Part shown: piece by piece, positions 51,405 to 60,102 of the stretch | Layout: every line of letters begins with the position of its first letter | Position numbering within the stretch: the stretch's first letter is position 1 | Origin: Cyanobacteriota bacterium | GTDB lineage: Bacteria; Cyanobacteriota; Cyanobacteriia; PCC-6307; Cyanobiaceae | Direction of reading: 5' to 3' | Assembly (NCBI GenBank): GCA_026389315.1 | Contig: JAPLIC010000016.1 | Span: forward strand, 20,141 to 84,140 | Length of the DNA: 64,000 nucleotides | Translations under genes and position numbers: made by a program | Notes under the pieces: generated by a model | Databases searched by the model: none | Seen by the model: the letters and a program-made list of their open reading frames with translations, nothing else | Told to the model about the DNA's origin: nothing

Positions 51405-51800
51405 TCAGTCATCAGCAAGCAATCGCGTGCGCTGAGGAAAAGCCTTCGCCAGTTTACCGTCGGCTGTCACCAATACCAAGTCCAGGAACTCTGCGAGCGC
51501 AACGTACTCGCAATCGTAGGCCGAACAGTTGCTCTCTTTGCTCAGGCGCAGCACATCAGCCGTCTCCATTTCATACACCTCAGCACCAACCAACTCCGTG
51601 GCTCGCTGGAAGATGAGCGTGGCCTCAGCCAGATCCATCTGATTCAGGCGCAGGTAGGTCGCGAGGTTGTTACGGAGTTCGCTGCGCCCAAGCCGGGGCA
51701 CGACCCAAGCTGAATCTTCCGCGAGGAGTTGCTCGGCTGCCTCGGTGAACTTGCCGGGGATGAGCAGGTACGCGAGAACGTTGACATCGACGACGATCAC
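51405..51800 (-). CDS. VapC-type PIN toxin
   Basis: 131 residues, GTG start overlapping the antitoxin stop (GTGA). First Asp in IVVDVNVLAYLLIPGKFTEA, RLGRSELRNNLATYLRLNQM (Glu), and SAYDCEYVALAEFLDLVLVT with a final Asp in TADGKLAKAF. Four acidic residues of the PIN active site are in place. Convergent with the ABC-3C operon, 64 bp away. The gap (51341-51404) holds ACGTAACAACAG-like sequence that might be half of a second attC. Confidence 0.85.
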   Translation of the reverse strand: MIVVDVNVLAYLLIPGKFTEAAEQLLAEDSAWVVPRLGRSELRNNLATYLRLNQMDLAEATLIFQRATELVGAEVYEMETADVLRLSKESNCSAYDCEYVALAEFLDLVLVTADGKLAKAFPQRTRLLADD

Positions 51801-51919
51801 GCGCGCCCCTCACGCTTGGAACGGTCAACCAGGTCGTGATCGAAGCTGGCCTTGGTCAGCCGGTTTCTTGTCGCCCGGATGGCAGCCAGTTGTTCGGTGG
51901 CAGAGCGCCTGGGCAGCAC
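51797..51919 (-). pseudogene. VapB-type antitoxin, N-terminus missing
   Basis: 40 codons ending SATEQLAAIRATRNRLTKAS, FDHDLVDRSKREGRA and stop. The tail matches the toxin-binding end of VapB antitoxins, but the DNA-binding start is absent: the frame runs straight into the end of the AEC permease gene 14 bp upstream. A GTG at 51919 could start a shortened peptide. Confidence 0.65.
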
Positions 51920-51932
51920 CTGCGCCAGAAGC

Positions 51933-52832
51933 TCATGTGCCCACCCACCACCACCAAAGCGGAACGGTCCCTAGGGCCAACAAAGTGCTCCACAGCACCA
52001 GGTGAGCCGTGCGGTCCTGGTGCATACCCGCAGCCTCGGCAATCAGCAACACCGAAATCGCTGTAGGCGCGGCGGCCTGCAGCACCACGGCGTGGCGCAC
52101 CAGTTCGGGCAGTCGCAGCAGCTGGCCCACCACCAGCGCCAGCAGCGGCAGCACCAGCAGTTTGAAGGCCAGGGCCGTGGCCAGGGGCCCCCTTTCGCCG
52201 GCCCTGATCGCCGCCCCCTCCGGCCGCAGCAGCATCACCCCCAGCCGCATGCCCACCACCGCCAGGGCCAGCAGCAGCACCAGCCTGGACGGTATCCAGA
52301 GCAGGCCAGCCACGGCATCGCCCCAGGGGCTGAGGTGGATGGCCAAGGCAATGACCAGCCCCTTGAGGGCCGGACTGTCCAGGAAAATCGCCAGCAACTT
52401 GGCGGGGGTGATCGCCAGGCCGCCGATCAGCAGCGGCCCCACGCTCCACGTAATCAAGGTGCCGACCAGGTCGTAGGTGATGCTATAGCCGAGGGCCTGG
52501 GGCGGCAGCAGGGCCAGGGCTACCGGGATGCCGAAATAGCCGGTGTTACCCACCACCGCGCCGAGCTGCAGGCCGCCATTGGCCAGCGCCCGCCGCAGCG
52601 GCGCCACGCCGAGCAGCAGCAACAGGCCGATGCCATTGATCAGGCCCGCCGCGGCGCCGGCGACCAGCAGATCTCCCCCCAGGCCGGATCGCAGCAGCAA
52701 CCCCACCAGAGTGATCGGAATGCCCCAGGTCACCAGCGGGGCAGCCAGCCGGGTGGGAAAGGAAGGGAAGCGGTACCCCAGCAGCAATCCCAGCAGCAGG
52801 GCGGGGATCAGTTCGTAGGCGAAGCGCAGCAC
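51933..52832 (-). CDS. AEC family permease
   Basis: 299 residues from a GTG at 52832; an ATG at 52889 would add 19. Ten or so hydrophobic helices in two repeats: YELIPALLLGLLLGYRFPSF, GGLQLGAVVGNTGYFGIPVA, FKLLVLPLLALVVGQLL, and VVLQAAAPTAISVLLIAEA. The GNTGYFGIP and APTA motifs are typical of the auxin-efflux-carrier-like family, which exports organic acids or related compounds. Substrate unknown. Confidence 0.87.
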   Translation of the reverse strand: MLRFAYELIPALLLGLLLGYRFPSFPTRLAAPLVTWGIPITLVGLLLRSGLGGDLLVAGAAAGLINGIGLLLLLGVAPLRRALANGGLQLGAVVGNTGYFGIPVALALLPPQALGYSITYDLVGTLITWSVGPLLIGGLAITPAKLLAIFLDSPALKGLVIALAIHLSPWGDAVAGLLWIPSRLVLLLALAVVGMRLGVMLLRPEGAAIRAGERGPLATALAFKLLVLPLLALVVGQLLRLPELVRHAVVLQAAAPTAISVLLIAEAAGMHQDRTAHLVLWSTLLALGTVPLWWWWVGT

Positions 52833-52973
52833 GATGGCTCCCTTTGGGTGGCATGGACCTGCGGGTCCTTGATGCTGCATCATCCGCATCCGTGGCCAAA
52901 GGGCGGAGCTCCCTCTGGGAGAGGGGGGGTCAGCAATGCTCCAGGCTCAAGCGCAAGCCCTGGAGATCCCCGC

Positions 52974-54440
52974 ATGAGCCACGACGCCCTGCCGCCAATC
53001 GCCGGCCGTGAAGCGGAGATCCTGGCCCTGGTGCAGCAAGGCCAGCCGGTAGTTGCAAGCCAAACGCCTCTGGCCCTGGAGTCGATCCGCTCGGTCTTTG
53101 CCTGCGCCCTGCACATGCATCAGCCGACGATCCCGGCCGGGGCCCAGGGGGAGCTGATCGGCCATCTGCAGTACATGTTCGAGCATCCCGGCGAAGGCGA
53201 TAACCACAACGCCGAGGCCTTTGCCCACTGCTACAAGCGCATGGCCGAGCTGCTGCCCCAGCTGATCGCGGAGGGCTGCGACCCGCGCATCATGCTGGAT
53301 TACTCCGGCAACCTGCTCTGGGGCTTCGAGCAGATGGGCCGGAGTGACATTCTTGAGGCGCTGCAACGGCTCGCTTGTGATGCCAGCCTGCAACCCCATG
53401 TGGAGTGGCTGGGCACCTTCTGGAGCCATGCCGTGGCCCCCTCCACCCCGATTCCCGACCTGAAGCTGCAGATCTTGGCCTGGCAGCACCATTTCGCCGC
53501 CCTGTTTGGCAGCGAGGCCCTGCAGCGGGTGAAGGGGTTTTCACCACCGGAGATGCACCTGCCCAACCACCCCGACACCCTCTACGAATTGGTGCGGGCC
53601 CTCAAGGAGTGCGGCTACCGCTGGCTGCTGGTGCAGGAACACAGCGTGGAAAACCTCGATGGCAGCAGCCTGACCCAAAACCAAAAGCTGATCCCCAACC
53701 TGCTGCAGGCCCGCAACTCCAGGGGCGAAACAATCTCGATTGTGGCGTTGATCAAAACCCAAGGCTCCGATACCAAGCTGGTGGGCCAGATGCAGCCCTA
53801 CTACGAAGCCCTGGGGCTGGGCCGTCAGGAGCTGGGGGGAATAGCGGTGCCAGCGATCGTCACCCAGATCGCCGACGGTGAAAATGGCGGCGTGATGATG
53901 AATGAATTCCCGCCGGCCTTTCTGCAGGCCCACCACAAGATCGCTCGGCCCGAGGGCGGCCAAGCGCAAACGGTGGCGATCAACGGCAGCGAATATCTGG
54001 ACTTGCTGGAGGCCGCCGGGGTGCGAGAAGGCGATTTGCCGGTGATTCAGGCGGTGCAGCAACACAGGCTGTGGCAACACCTGGATGGCCCCCCGACGCC
54101 TGAAAGCGTGGCTGCCGCGATCGCCGAGCTGCAGGGGCAGGATCCGCCCCTCTCGATGGCGGGGGCCTCCTGGACCAACAACCTGAGCTGGGTGGAGGGC
54201 TACGCCAATGTGCTGGAACCGATCCACAGCCTCAGCGCCCAATTCCACCAGCGCTTTGATGCCCAGGTGGCCCAGGATCCGAGCGTCACCCAAACCGAGC
54301 CCTATCAAAGGGCGCTGCTGCACTTATTGCTGCTGGAAACCAGCTGCTTCCGCTACTGGGGCCAGGGCACCTGGACCGACTACGCCCGCGAGCTGCACCG
54401 GCGCGGGGTTGGGGCGCTGCAGGGATCACCTGTCCTATAG
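52974..54440 (+). CDS. Glycoside hydrolase family 57-like protein
   Basis: 488 residues, ATG at 52974. GH57-type start FACALHMHQPTIPAGAQG, DPRIMLDYSGNLLWGFEQMG, EWLGTFWSHAVAPSTPIPDL, HLPNHPDTLYELVRALKECG, VQEHSVENLDGSS, and a long helical C-terminus ETSCFRYWGQGTWTDYAREL. Such proteins act on alpha-glucans or are structural homologues in cyanobacteria. Specificity unclear. Divergent from the AEC gene, 141 bp apart. Confidence 0.83.
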   Translation: MSHDALPPIAGREAEILALVQQGQPVVASQTPLALESIRSVFACALHMHQPTIPAGAQGELIGHLQYMFEHPGEGDNHNAEAFAHCYKRMAELLPQLIAEGCDPRIMLDYSGNLLWGFEQMGRSDILEALQRLACDASLQPHVEWLGTFWSHAVAPSTPIPDLKLQILAWQHHFAALFGSEALQRVKGFSPPEMHLPNHPDTLYELVRALKECGYRWLLVQEHSVENLDGSSLTQNQKLIPNLLQARNSRGETISIVALIKTQGSDTKLVGQMQPYYEALGLGRQELGGIAVPAIVTQIADGENGGVMMNEFPPAFLQAHHKIARPEGGQAQTVAINGSEYLDLLEAAGVREGDLPVIQAVQQHRLWQHLDGPPTPESVAAAIAELQGQDPPLSMAGASWTNNLSWVEGYANVLEPIHSLSAQFHQRFDAQVAQDPSVTQTEPYQRALLHLLLLETSCFRYWGQGTWTDYARELHRRGVGALQGSPVL

Positions 54441-54564
54441 CCATCGATCTTTAACTTTGACGAAGTTCAACGCGATGAATGGTCTCTTTACATGGTTGAT
54501 CGATCCAGGGGCATGAATATCCAGCTCGACCTGTATGACATCCAGACTGGGCCAGGCGTACCGC

Positions 54565-54586
54565 GCCACACCACATATAGTGTGGC
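54565..54586. promoter_or_regulatory. Hairpin upstream of the HD-domain gene
   Basis: GCCACAC-CACATATA-GTGTGGC, 7-bp arms, 8-nt loop, 25 bp before the ATG at 54611. Possible operator or leader hairpin. The ribosome site AAGGAG lies after it. Confidence 0.4.
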
Positions 54587-54610
54587 CGCGACCATAAGGA
54601 GCCATCCCCG

Positions 54611-55171
54611 ATGTCAGACATCATGATCAAGCTGGAACGCCCTTTGGTGGAAGAACTGCTTGGGCGATACGACAATCTGATCGGCAAAGACTTCCCCAGC
54701 TACCGGAACCACGTTTATCGCACGATCACGTATGCAATGCATTTTCTAGGCAATGCCGAAGAACATGAGCAGCTGGTCGAGGCTGCATTCGTCTACCATG
54801 ACATCGGTCTCTGGACTGATCATGAATTGGCCTATCTGGAGCCATCCGAGGCTGTGGCGATAGCCGACAACCAGAGGTATGGACTGGGGTTAGATCCTGG
54901 CTTGTTGCGTGCAGCCATCCATTGGCACCACAAGATATTTCCTTACACCGGACCTCACAGAGAAGTTATTGAGGCCTGCCGCAAGGCCGACTGGATCGAT
55001 GCTTCCAAGGGAATCCTTCGCAAGGGCATGGGGAGAGGGCAAATTCAAAAAGTAGAAAACGCGTTTCCAAACCTGGGCTTCCAAGAAACACTGCTGCGAC
55101 TTGCCAAGGATTATGGAGGCTCAACAATTGTTGGGGGGATTAAGGTGACTTTGGGCATCGTAAAATGGTAA
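54611..55171 (+). CDS. HD-domain phosphohydrolase
   Basis: 186 residues. YRNHVYRTITYAMHFLGNAE and AAFVYHDIGLWTDHELAYLE hold the first His and the HD pair; later IHWHHKIFPYTGPHREVIEA and CRKADWIDAS complete the metal site. A small cytosolic HD hydrolase with no fused sensor; substrate (nucleotide or other phosphate ester) unknown. Confidence 0.83.
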   Translation: MSDIMIKLERPLVEELLGRYDNLIGKDFPSYRNHVYRTITYAMHFLGNAEEHEQLVEAAFVYHDIGLWTDHELAYLEPSEAVAIADNQRYGLGLDPGLLRAAIHWHHKIFPYTGPHREVIEACRKADWIDASKGILRKGMGRGQIQKVENAFPNLGFQETLLRLAKDYGGSTIVGGIKVTLGIVKW

Positions 55172-55251
55172 TCGAGTCCATGGCTCGAACTAACAATTAA
55201 TGGGGGATCTGGGCCAGTTTCCCCCGGCACAACATTTAACTCGCCAGGGGC

Positions 55252-56649
55252 ATGATGCGGCTTGGTCCATGCTTTGTCTTTAACTGTCCCAAACCCGCCA
55301 CCGCCTTGGTGACAACGCCCCGGCCTGTTGATCTGATCGTCTGCCACGGCATCGTCGTCACCATGGACCAGCAGCGGCGGGTGCTGGCTGATGGGGCCAT
55401 TGCCGTCAGCGATGGCTGCATCAACGCCGTTGATGACGCCGCCACCGTACTGGCGGCCTACAGCGCCGCTGAGCAGATTGATGCCAGTGGCCAGGTGGTC
55501 CATCCGGGCCTGATCAATGGCCATACCCATGGGCCGATGGAGCTGTTCCGAGGCCTGGCCGATGACGAACTGCTGGATGACTGGCTGCAGCACACCATCT
55601 TTCCGGCCGAGGCGCTCAACGTCGATGAGGCCTTCGTGCGCACCGGCATGCGGCTGGCCCTGGCCGAAATGATCCGGGGTGGCATCAGCACCTTCGCTGA
55701 CATGTATTACTTCGAGGCCGCCGTGGCCGAGGAAACCGCCCGGGCCGGCCTGCGGGCGGTGCTGGGGCAGGTGGTGATTGATTTTCCAGCGCCGGACAAT
55801 GCCAGTCAGAGCGAGGCGATGGCCTGCGTGGACCGCTTTGTGGGCAGCTGGCAGGGCCATCGCCTCATCACTCCCGCCATCGCCCCCCACGCCCCTTACA
55901 CCGTCTGCGACGCCCACCTGCAACAGGTGCAAGCCCTGGCCGAACGACGCTCCTGTCCGGTGGTGATGCATGTGGCCGAAACCCGCCACGAGCGGGACGA
56001 ATGCCTGCGGCTGCACGGCAGCTCCCCGGTGGAGCACCTGCGCGGCATCGGCCTGCTCAGCGAGCGCCTGATCGCCGCCCACATGGTGTGGACCGACGAG
56101 AACGACCTCGAACTGCTGCGCCAGCACGGTGTCGGTTTGGTGCACAACCCCCAATCCAACATGAAGCTGGCCTCGGGCATCGCGCCGGTGCCGGCCATGC
56201 TCAGCCTCGACCTGCCCGTGGGCCTGGGCACCGACAGCTCCGCCTCCAACAACGCCCTCAGCATCTGGGACGAAATGAACAGCGCCGCCAAGCTGCACAA
56301 GGTGATCCACGCGGACCCCAAGGTGGTGTCGGCGCGGGAGGCCTTCGAGATGGCCACCATCCGGGGGGCGGCCTCCTTGCACCTGGAGGACGAGATCGGC
56401 TCGTTGGAGTTGGGCAAACGGGCCGACATCGCCATCGTCGCCATGGATCCCATCAACCAGACACCGCTCTCAAGCATCTATTCAGCCCTCGTCTACGACA
56501 CCAAGGCCAGCGACGTGCGGGACCTGATCGTCGAGGGCCGGCCGATCATGCGCAATCGCCAACTGCTCAGCCTCGATGAGCCAATGATCGGGGCGGAGGG
56601 CCTGAAGGCCCGTCAACAGGTGGTGCAGCGGCTGGGCCTCCAGCCTTGA
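55252..56649 (+). CDS. mtaD: Amidohydrolase, MtaD-type (5'-methylthioadenosine/S-adenosylhomocysteine deaminase-like)
   Basis: 465 residues. Metal-binding HPGLINGHTHGPMELFRGLA, IAPHAPYTVCDAHLQQVQA, MHVAETRHERDECL, VGLVHNPQSNMKLASGIAPV and GLGTDSSASNNALSIWDEMN are the TrzA/MtaD family signature. Deaminates adenosine-type substrates in methionine salvage; other substrates are possible. The extra ~20 residues before PVDLIVCHGIVV suggest a later start. Confidence 0.87.
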   Translation: MMRLGPCFVFNCPKPATALVTTPRPVDLIVCHGIVVTMDQQRRVLADGAIAVSDGCINAVDDAATVLAAYSAAEQIDASGQVVHPGLINGHTHGPMELFRGLADDELLDDWLQHTIFPAEALNVDEAFVRTGMRLALAEMIRGGISTFADMYYFEAAVAEETARAGLRAVLGQVVIDFPAPDNASQSEAMACVDRFVGSWQGHRLITPAIAPHAPYTVCDAHLQQVQALAERRSCPVVMHVAETRHERDECLRLHGSSPVEHLRGIGLLSERLIAAHMVWTDENDLELLRQHGVGLVHNPQSNMKLASGIAPVPAMLSLDLPVGLGTDSSASNNALSIWDEMNSAAKLHKVIHADPKVVSAREAFEMATIRGAASLHLEDEIGSLELGKRADIAIVAMDPINQTPLSSIYSALVYDTKASDVRDLIVEGRPIMRNRQLLSLDEPMIGAEGLKARQQVVQRLGLQP

Positions 56650-57740
56650 ACGCTGCCGCCCGCCAGCCCCAGCTGCTGTTGGCGGGCGGTGGTCACAGCC
56701 ATGTGTTGGTGTTGCGCCAATGGGCCCTGCGGCCCCAAAGCCGGCCCGCCAGCGGATCGATCACCCTGGTGAGCCGCCACCCCACCAGCCTGTATTCCGG
56801 CCTGGTACCGGCGGTGGTGGCCGGCCTGGCGACCCTGGATTCGGCCCGCATCGACCTGAAACAGCTCTGCCAGCAGGCCGGCGTGCGCTTTCTGCAGGCT
56901 GACATCACGGGCCTTGAATGGGGGCGTCGCCAACTGCTGCTGCAGGGGGGAGAGCGTCTGGGTTGCGACATCCTCAGTCTGGATGTGGGAGCGATCACGC
57001 CAGCGCCGGCGGACGGGGCGATGGCGGTCAAACCCCTGGAGCCCTTTCTGGCCTGGGTGCACGCCCTGCCTGCGGGGGCCCCCCTGCGCCTGCGGGGCGG
57101 TGGCGCCAGCGCCGTTGAGCTGGCCCTGGCCCTGGTCCGGCGCGGCCACCCCTGCCGCCTGCTGCTGCGGGGCCCCGGCCTGGCCCTGGGCAACCCCGCC
57201 GCCAACCGGGCCGGCGAGCGGCTGCTGGCGGCGGCAGGCGTGGCCCTCGAACGCAATGGCATCTACTTGGGCCCGGCCGATCTGGCCTGCACCGGCAGTC
57301 AGGCGCCCCCCTGGCTGGCGGCCTCCGGCCTGCCGGTGGATCCCGGCAGCGGCCGGGTGCTGACGGAAACCAGCTTGGCGGTGCTGGGACAAAGGGGACT
57401 GTTTGCCGTGGGCGACTGCGGCCTGGTAAGCGCCCGCCCCAGGCCGGCGGCGGGGGTGTGGGCGGTGCGGGCGGCGGCGGTGCTGGCCACCAACCTGGAG
57501 CGCTCGCTGGCGGAGCCACCAGTGGCGGAGCCGCCCCAGGCGCTGCGCTGCTGGACGCCGCGGCGCCACGCCCTGCAATTGCTGGGGGATTCGGGTGCCG
57601 GCCGGCCGGACCAGCAGCCCCGGGCCCTGGCCCTGTGGGGCCCCTGGGCATTGGGACCAACGGCCTGGCTAGGGGTGCTCAAACACCGGATCGACCGGCG
57701 CTTCATGGACGGTTTCCAGGGCTGGGTCCCGCCAAACTGA
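56646..57740 (+). CDS. FAD-dependent oxidoreductase, NDH-2 / SelD-N-terminal-like
   Basis: 364 residues, TTG start overlapping the mtaD stop (TTGA). LLLAGGGHSHVLVLRQWAL and TLVSRHPTSLYSGLVPAVVA show the Rossmann start; LRLRGGGASAVELALALVRR is the second dinucleotide motif; GLFAVGDCGLVSARPRPAAG is the FAD-binding end. The GGGHSHV start matches the oxidoreductase module fused to selenide-water dikinase in cyanobacteria and to stand-alone NADH dehydrogenase-like proteins. SelD is not encoded here. Role unproven. Confidence 0.8.
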   Translation: MNAAARQPQLLLAGGGHSHVLVLRQWALRPQSRPASGSITLVSRHPTSLYSGLVPAVVAGLATLDSARIDLKQLCQQAGVRFLQADITGLEWGRRQLLLQGGERLGCDILSLDVGAITPAPADGAMAVKPLEPFLAWVHALPAGAPLRLRGGGASAVELALALVRRGHPCRLLLRGPGLALGNPAANRAGERLLAAAGVALERNGIYLGPADLACTGSQAPPWLAASGLPVDPGSGRVLTETSLAVLGQRGLFAVGDCGLVSARPRPAAGVWAVRAAAVLATNLERSLAEPPVAEPPQALRCWTPRRHALQLLGDSGAGRPDQQPRALALWGPWALGPTAWLGVLKHRIDRRFMDGFQGWVPPN

Positions 57741-57821
57741 CCCCCTGGCGCCAAGACCATGGGGAAGGGAACTGGAGGGGATTTTGTGAACCTGAAGCGG
57801 TTTTTCAGTAAAGAGTTATGA

Positions 57822-59000
57822 TTGTCTTCAATATTTAGGGGTTTTGGTATTCCTGTTCTAGAAACCACAGCAGCCAACCTGGGGTCCCCCTCAGAGTGGT
57901 CCACTCCCCAACACACTGCAGCAGGGTCCCCGAAACGCACTGATTTCGAGCTCAAGCCTTTCTTAGCCAGCAGCAACTGGCTGGCTGCCTGGCAGGTCGC
58001 CAACACCCTGGTGCCCTATGGCCTGCTGTGGTGGCTTGCGGTGTCCTGCCTGCGGCAGGGTTCCTGGCTGCTGTTGCCCGTGCTGGCGTTGATGGTGCTG
58101 TTCCTGGCCCGCTGCTTCTCGCTGATGCACGACTGTGGCCATAACGCCCTATTTCGTGATGCCGCCACCAATCGCGCCGTCGGCTTTTTGTTTGGCATCG
58201 TGGCAGGCATCCCCCAGCTGCCCTGGTCGCGGGGACACGCCTTTCACCATCGCCACAACGGCAACTGGGCCAAATACAGGGGGCCTGCGGCGGTCGTCAG
58301 CGCCAAGGTTTACAGCGGTTACAGCCCCCGCGCCAAGACCTTCTACCGCTTGTTGCGGCACCCCCTGATGCTGATTCCCGGGGGCTTCTTCTACCTGGTG
58401 ATCAAGCCGCGGATCGAACTGCTGGCAGGCCTGGCGGGCCTGGTGCCCCATTTGATCTCCAGCCTGGGGAAATCACCCAACACAGGCTGGCGCGAGATCG
58501 TCGCCAGCCATAAGACCAGCTGGTGGCACAGCCCAGAAGAATTTGTCGACCTGCTGCTCAACAATCTTGCCGTTATCGCCAGCTGGATTGTCATGGCCCG
58601 CTGGCTGGGGGCGGGGACCTTCTGGTTGATCTATGCCCCGGTGATGGCCTGTGGGGCCGCCATCTTCATCTGCATTTTCTTTGTGCAACACAACTTTCCA
58701 GGCTCCTATGCCAGGGGCAACGAGGATTGGAAGGCCATGGATGGGGCCATGCAGGGCACCAGTGACCTGGAGCTGCCAGCTGTGCTGAATTGGTTCTCGG
58801 CCGACATTGGCTGCCATGCGATCCATCACCTCTGCGAGGCGATTCCGAACTATCGATTACAGGCCTGCCAAAAGCGCAACGCCCATCTGCTCACCGGCGT
58901 GAAGCGTCTCAAGCTTGGCGACCTGCCGACCTGTTTTGATTACATCCTCTGGGATGAAAGCGCTGGCAGGCTCACCACCGTGGCGGCCCTCACCGCCTAG
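57822..59000 (+). CDS. Fatty acid desaturase
   Basis: 392 residues, TTG start; no ATG is available in the N-terminal part. Three histidine boxes: LMHDCGHNALFRD, RGHAFHHRHNGNW and ADIGCHAIHHLCEAIP. Transmembrane pairs around residues 60-100 and 240-290. Membrane di-iron desaturase that inserts double bonds into acyl chains; position not determinable. The first 50 residues are low complexity. Confidence 0.88.
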   Translation: MSSIFRGFGIPVLETTAANLGSPSEWSTPQHTAAGSPKRTDFELKPFLASSNWLAAWQVANTLVPYGLLWWLAVSCLRQGSWLLLPVLALMVLFLARCFSLMHDCGHNALFRDAATNRAVGFLFGIVAGIPQLPWSRGHAFHHRHNGNWAKYRGPAAVVSAKVYSGYSPRAKTFYRLLRHPLMLIPGGFFYLVIKPRIELLAGLAGLVPHLISSLGKSPNTGWREIVASHKTSWWHSPEEFVDLLLNNLAVIASWIVMARWLGAGTFWLIYAPVMACGAAIFICIFFVQHNFPGSYARGNEDWKAMDGAMQGTSDLELPAVLNWFSADIGCHAIHHLCEAIPNYRLQACQKRNAHLLTGVKRLKLGDLPTCFDYILWDESAGRLTTVAALTA

Positions 59001-59069
59001 AAGCGTGGCTGATGGGCCGGCGCCGCCCGCCCTGGCCGTGGGAAAGTGAATTCTTGTTCTGGTGTGCCC

Positions 59070-59219
59070 GTGGCTAACGACAGCGGTTCCTCCAAATCAG
59101 TGCTCCTGGGCCTGCTGACGGTGCTCGGTTCGATCGGCGGCCTGGCCCTGCTGGCTTGGTTGACGGTCGTGATGCTCGACCTCAAGCACATCAACACCTC
59201 CGGCTTCACCCTGCCATGA
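59070..59219 (+). CDS. 49-aa single-span membrane protein
   Basis: GTG start, MANDSGSSKSVLLGLLTVLG then GGLALLAWLTVVMLDLK and a short tail ending SGFTLP. One transmembrane helix. Its stop overlaps the ATG of the SIMPL gene (ATGA), which suggests genuine coupling. Resembles small conserved hypotheticals of picocyanobacteria; no function known. Confidence 0.7.
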   Translation: MANDSGSSKSVLLGLLTVLGSIGGLALLAWLTVVMLDLKHINTSGFTLP

Positions 59220-59950
59220 GGGCTGGAAACGCCCCCCTCCACCCCTGCCGGCCATGGCTGCCGCTGGCCCTGGGTGCTTTGGTGACCCTGACGGGTGGTA
59301 CCACCAGGGCTGAAGTCCAATTGCGTTGCCAAGGCACCCTGCTGGAGGCCCGCGGCAAGGCGGAGATCCAGCGGCCCACCAGTGCCCTGGGGGTTTCGCT
59401 GGGGCTGGAGGCGGAGGCCGCCAAGGCGGACCAGGCCCTGGAGCAACTGCAATGGCGCCTGGCGGCGGTGCGCCAAAAACTGCAGGCCCTGGATGTAAAG
59501 GAATGGCGGGCGGGGGCCCCCAGCACCTGGGAGCGCACAGGACCCCAGGGCCAACCAAAGAGCGTCCAGGCCAGCCTGCAGGTCAGTGGCCGCATCGAGC
59601 CGGCCCAGCTGCAGGCCATGATCAGCGCGGTGGGCGGCCTGCCGGGAGTACGGCTTGCGCCGGTGACTGCCGAGACGGATCGAAGCCAGGACGGCGCCAT
59701 CCGCGCCCAGCTGCTGCGGGCGGCCTACCAGGACGCGCTCCACCAGGCCCAAGAGGTGGCGGCGGCGATCGGCCGCAGGCGCCAGCTCTCTCCCCTGGAG
59801 GTGCAACTGGATGGCAACGGTGATCTGCGACCCATGCCCATGGCGATGCGGTCCGACGCGCCGGCCCCGGCACCACCGCCTTTCAATGCGGCCGAACTGC
59901 CCAAGCCCACCCAGCAACTTTCGCTGCTGGCGCGCTTTTGTGCCCTCTAA
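59216..59950 (+). CDS. SIMPL/DUF541-domain exported protein
   Basis: 244 residues from the ATG at 59216. Signal peptide (LPLALGALVTLTGGTTRA), then EVQLRCQGTLLEARGKAEIQ, KADQALEQLQWRLAAVRQKL, and VQASLQVSGRIEPAQLQAMI with AAYQDALHQAQEVAAAIGR near the end, the SIMPL pattern. Periplasmic, unknown role. A piece of its 3' region (YQDALHQAQE segment) recurs at 60997-61052. Confidence 0.82.
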   Translation: MRAGNAPLHPCRPWLPLALGALVTLTGGTTRAEVQLRCQGTLLEARGKAEIQRPTSALGVSLGLEAEAAKADQALEQLQWRLAAVRQKLQALDVKEWRAGAPSTWERTGPQGQPKSVQASLQVSGRIEPAQLQAMISAVGGLPGVRLAPVTAETDRSQDGAIRAQLLRAAYQDALHQAQEVAAAIGRRRQLSPLEVQLDGNGDLRPMPMAMRSDAPAPAPPPFNAAELPKPTQQLSLLARFCAL

Positions 59951-59982
59951 GACCCAGCGCCAGGGCCACCAGGACAGCATCT

Positions 59983-60097
59983 CAGCTTTTCCCGCATCGG
60001 CATACCCGTTTTTTCTGCATCAGCAGGCCAGTTTTTCCTGCATCGGAAGCCCGGCTTTTCCTGCATCCGTAAGCCAGTTTTTCCGGCATTAGGATCC
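59983..60097. repeat. Five tandem 23-bp repeats
   Basis: Units start at 59983, 60006, 60029, 60052 and 60075. Consensus begins CAGTTTTTCCTGCATCGG and is followed by about five variable bases. Degenerate but phase-locked. It starts 33 bp after the SIMPL stop, at the edge of the decayed region. 23 is not a multiple of three, so not a protein repeat. Confidence 0.85.
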
Positions 60098-60102
60098 CGG
60101 CA

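Noticed and set aside
59983..60097. Possible CRISPR array
   Set aside because: Units are contiguous 23-mers without unique spacers; no cas genes in the window.
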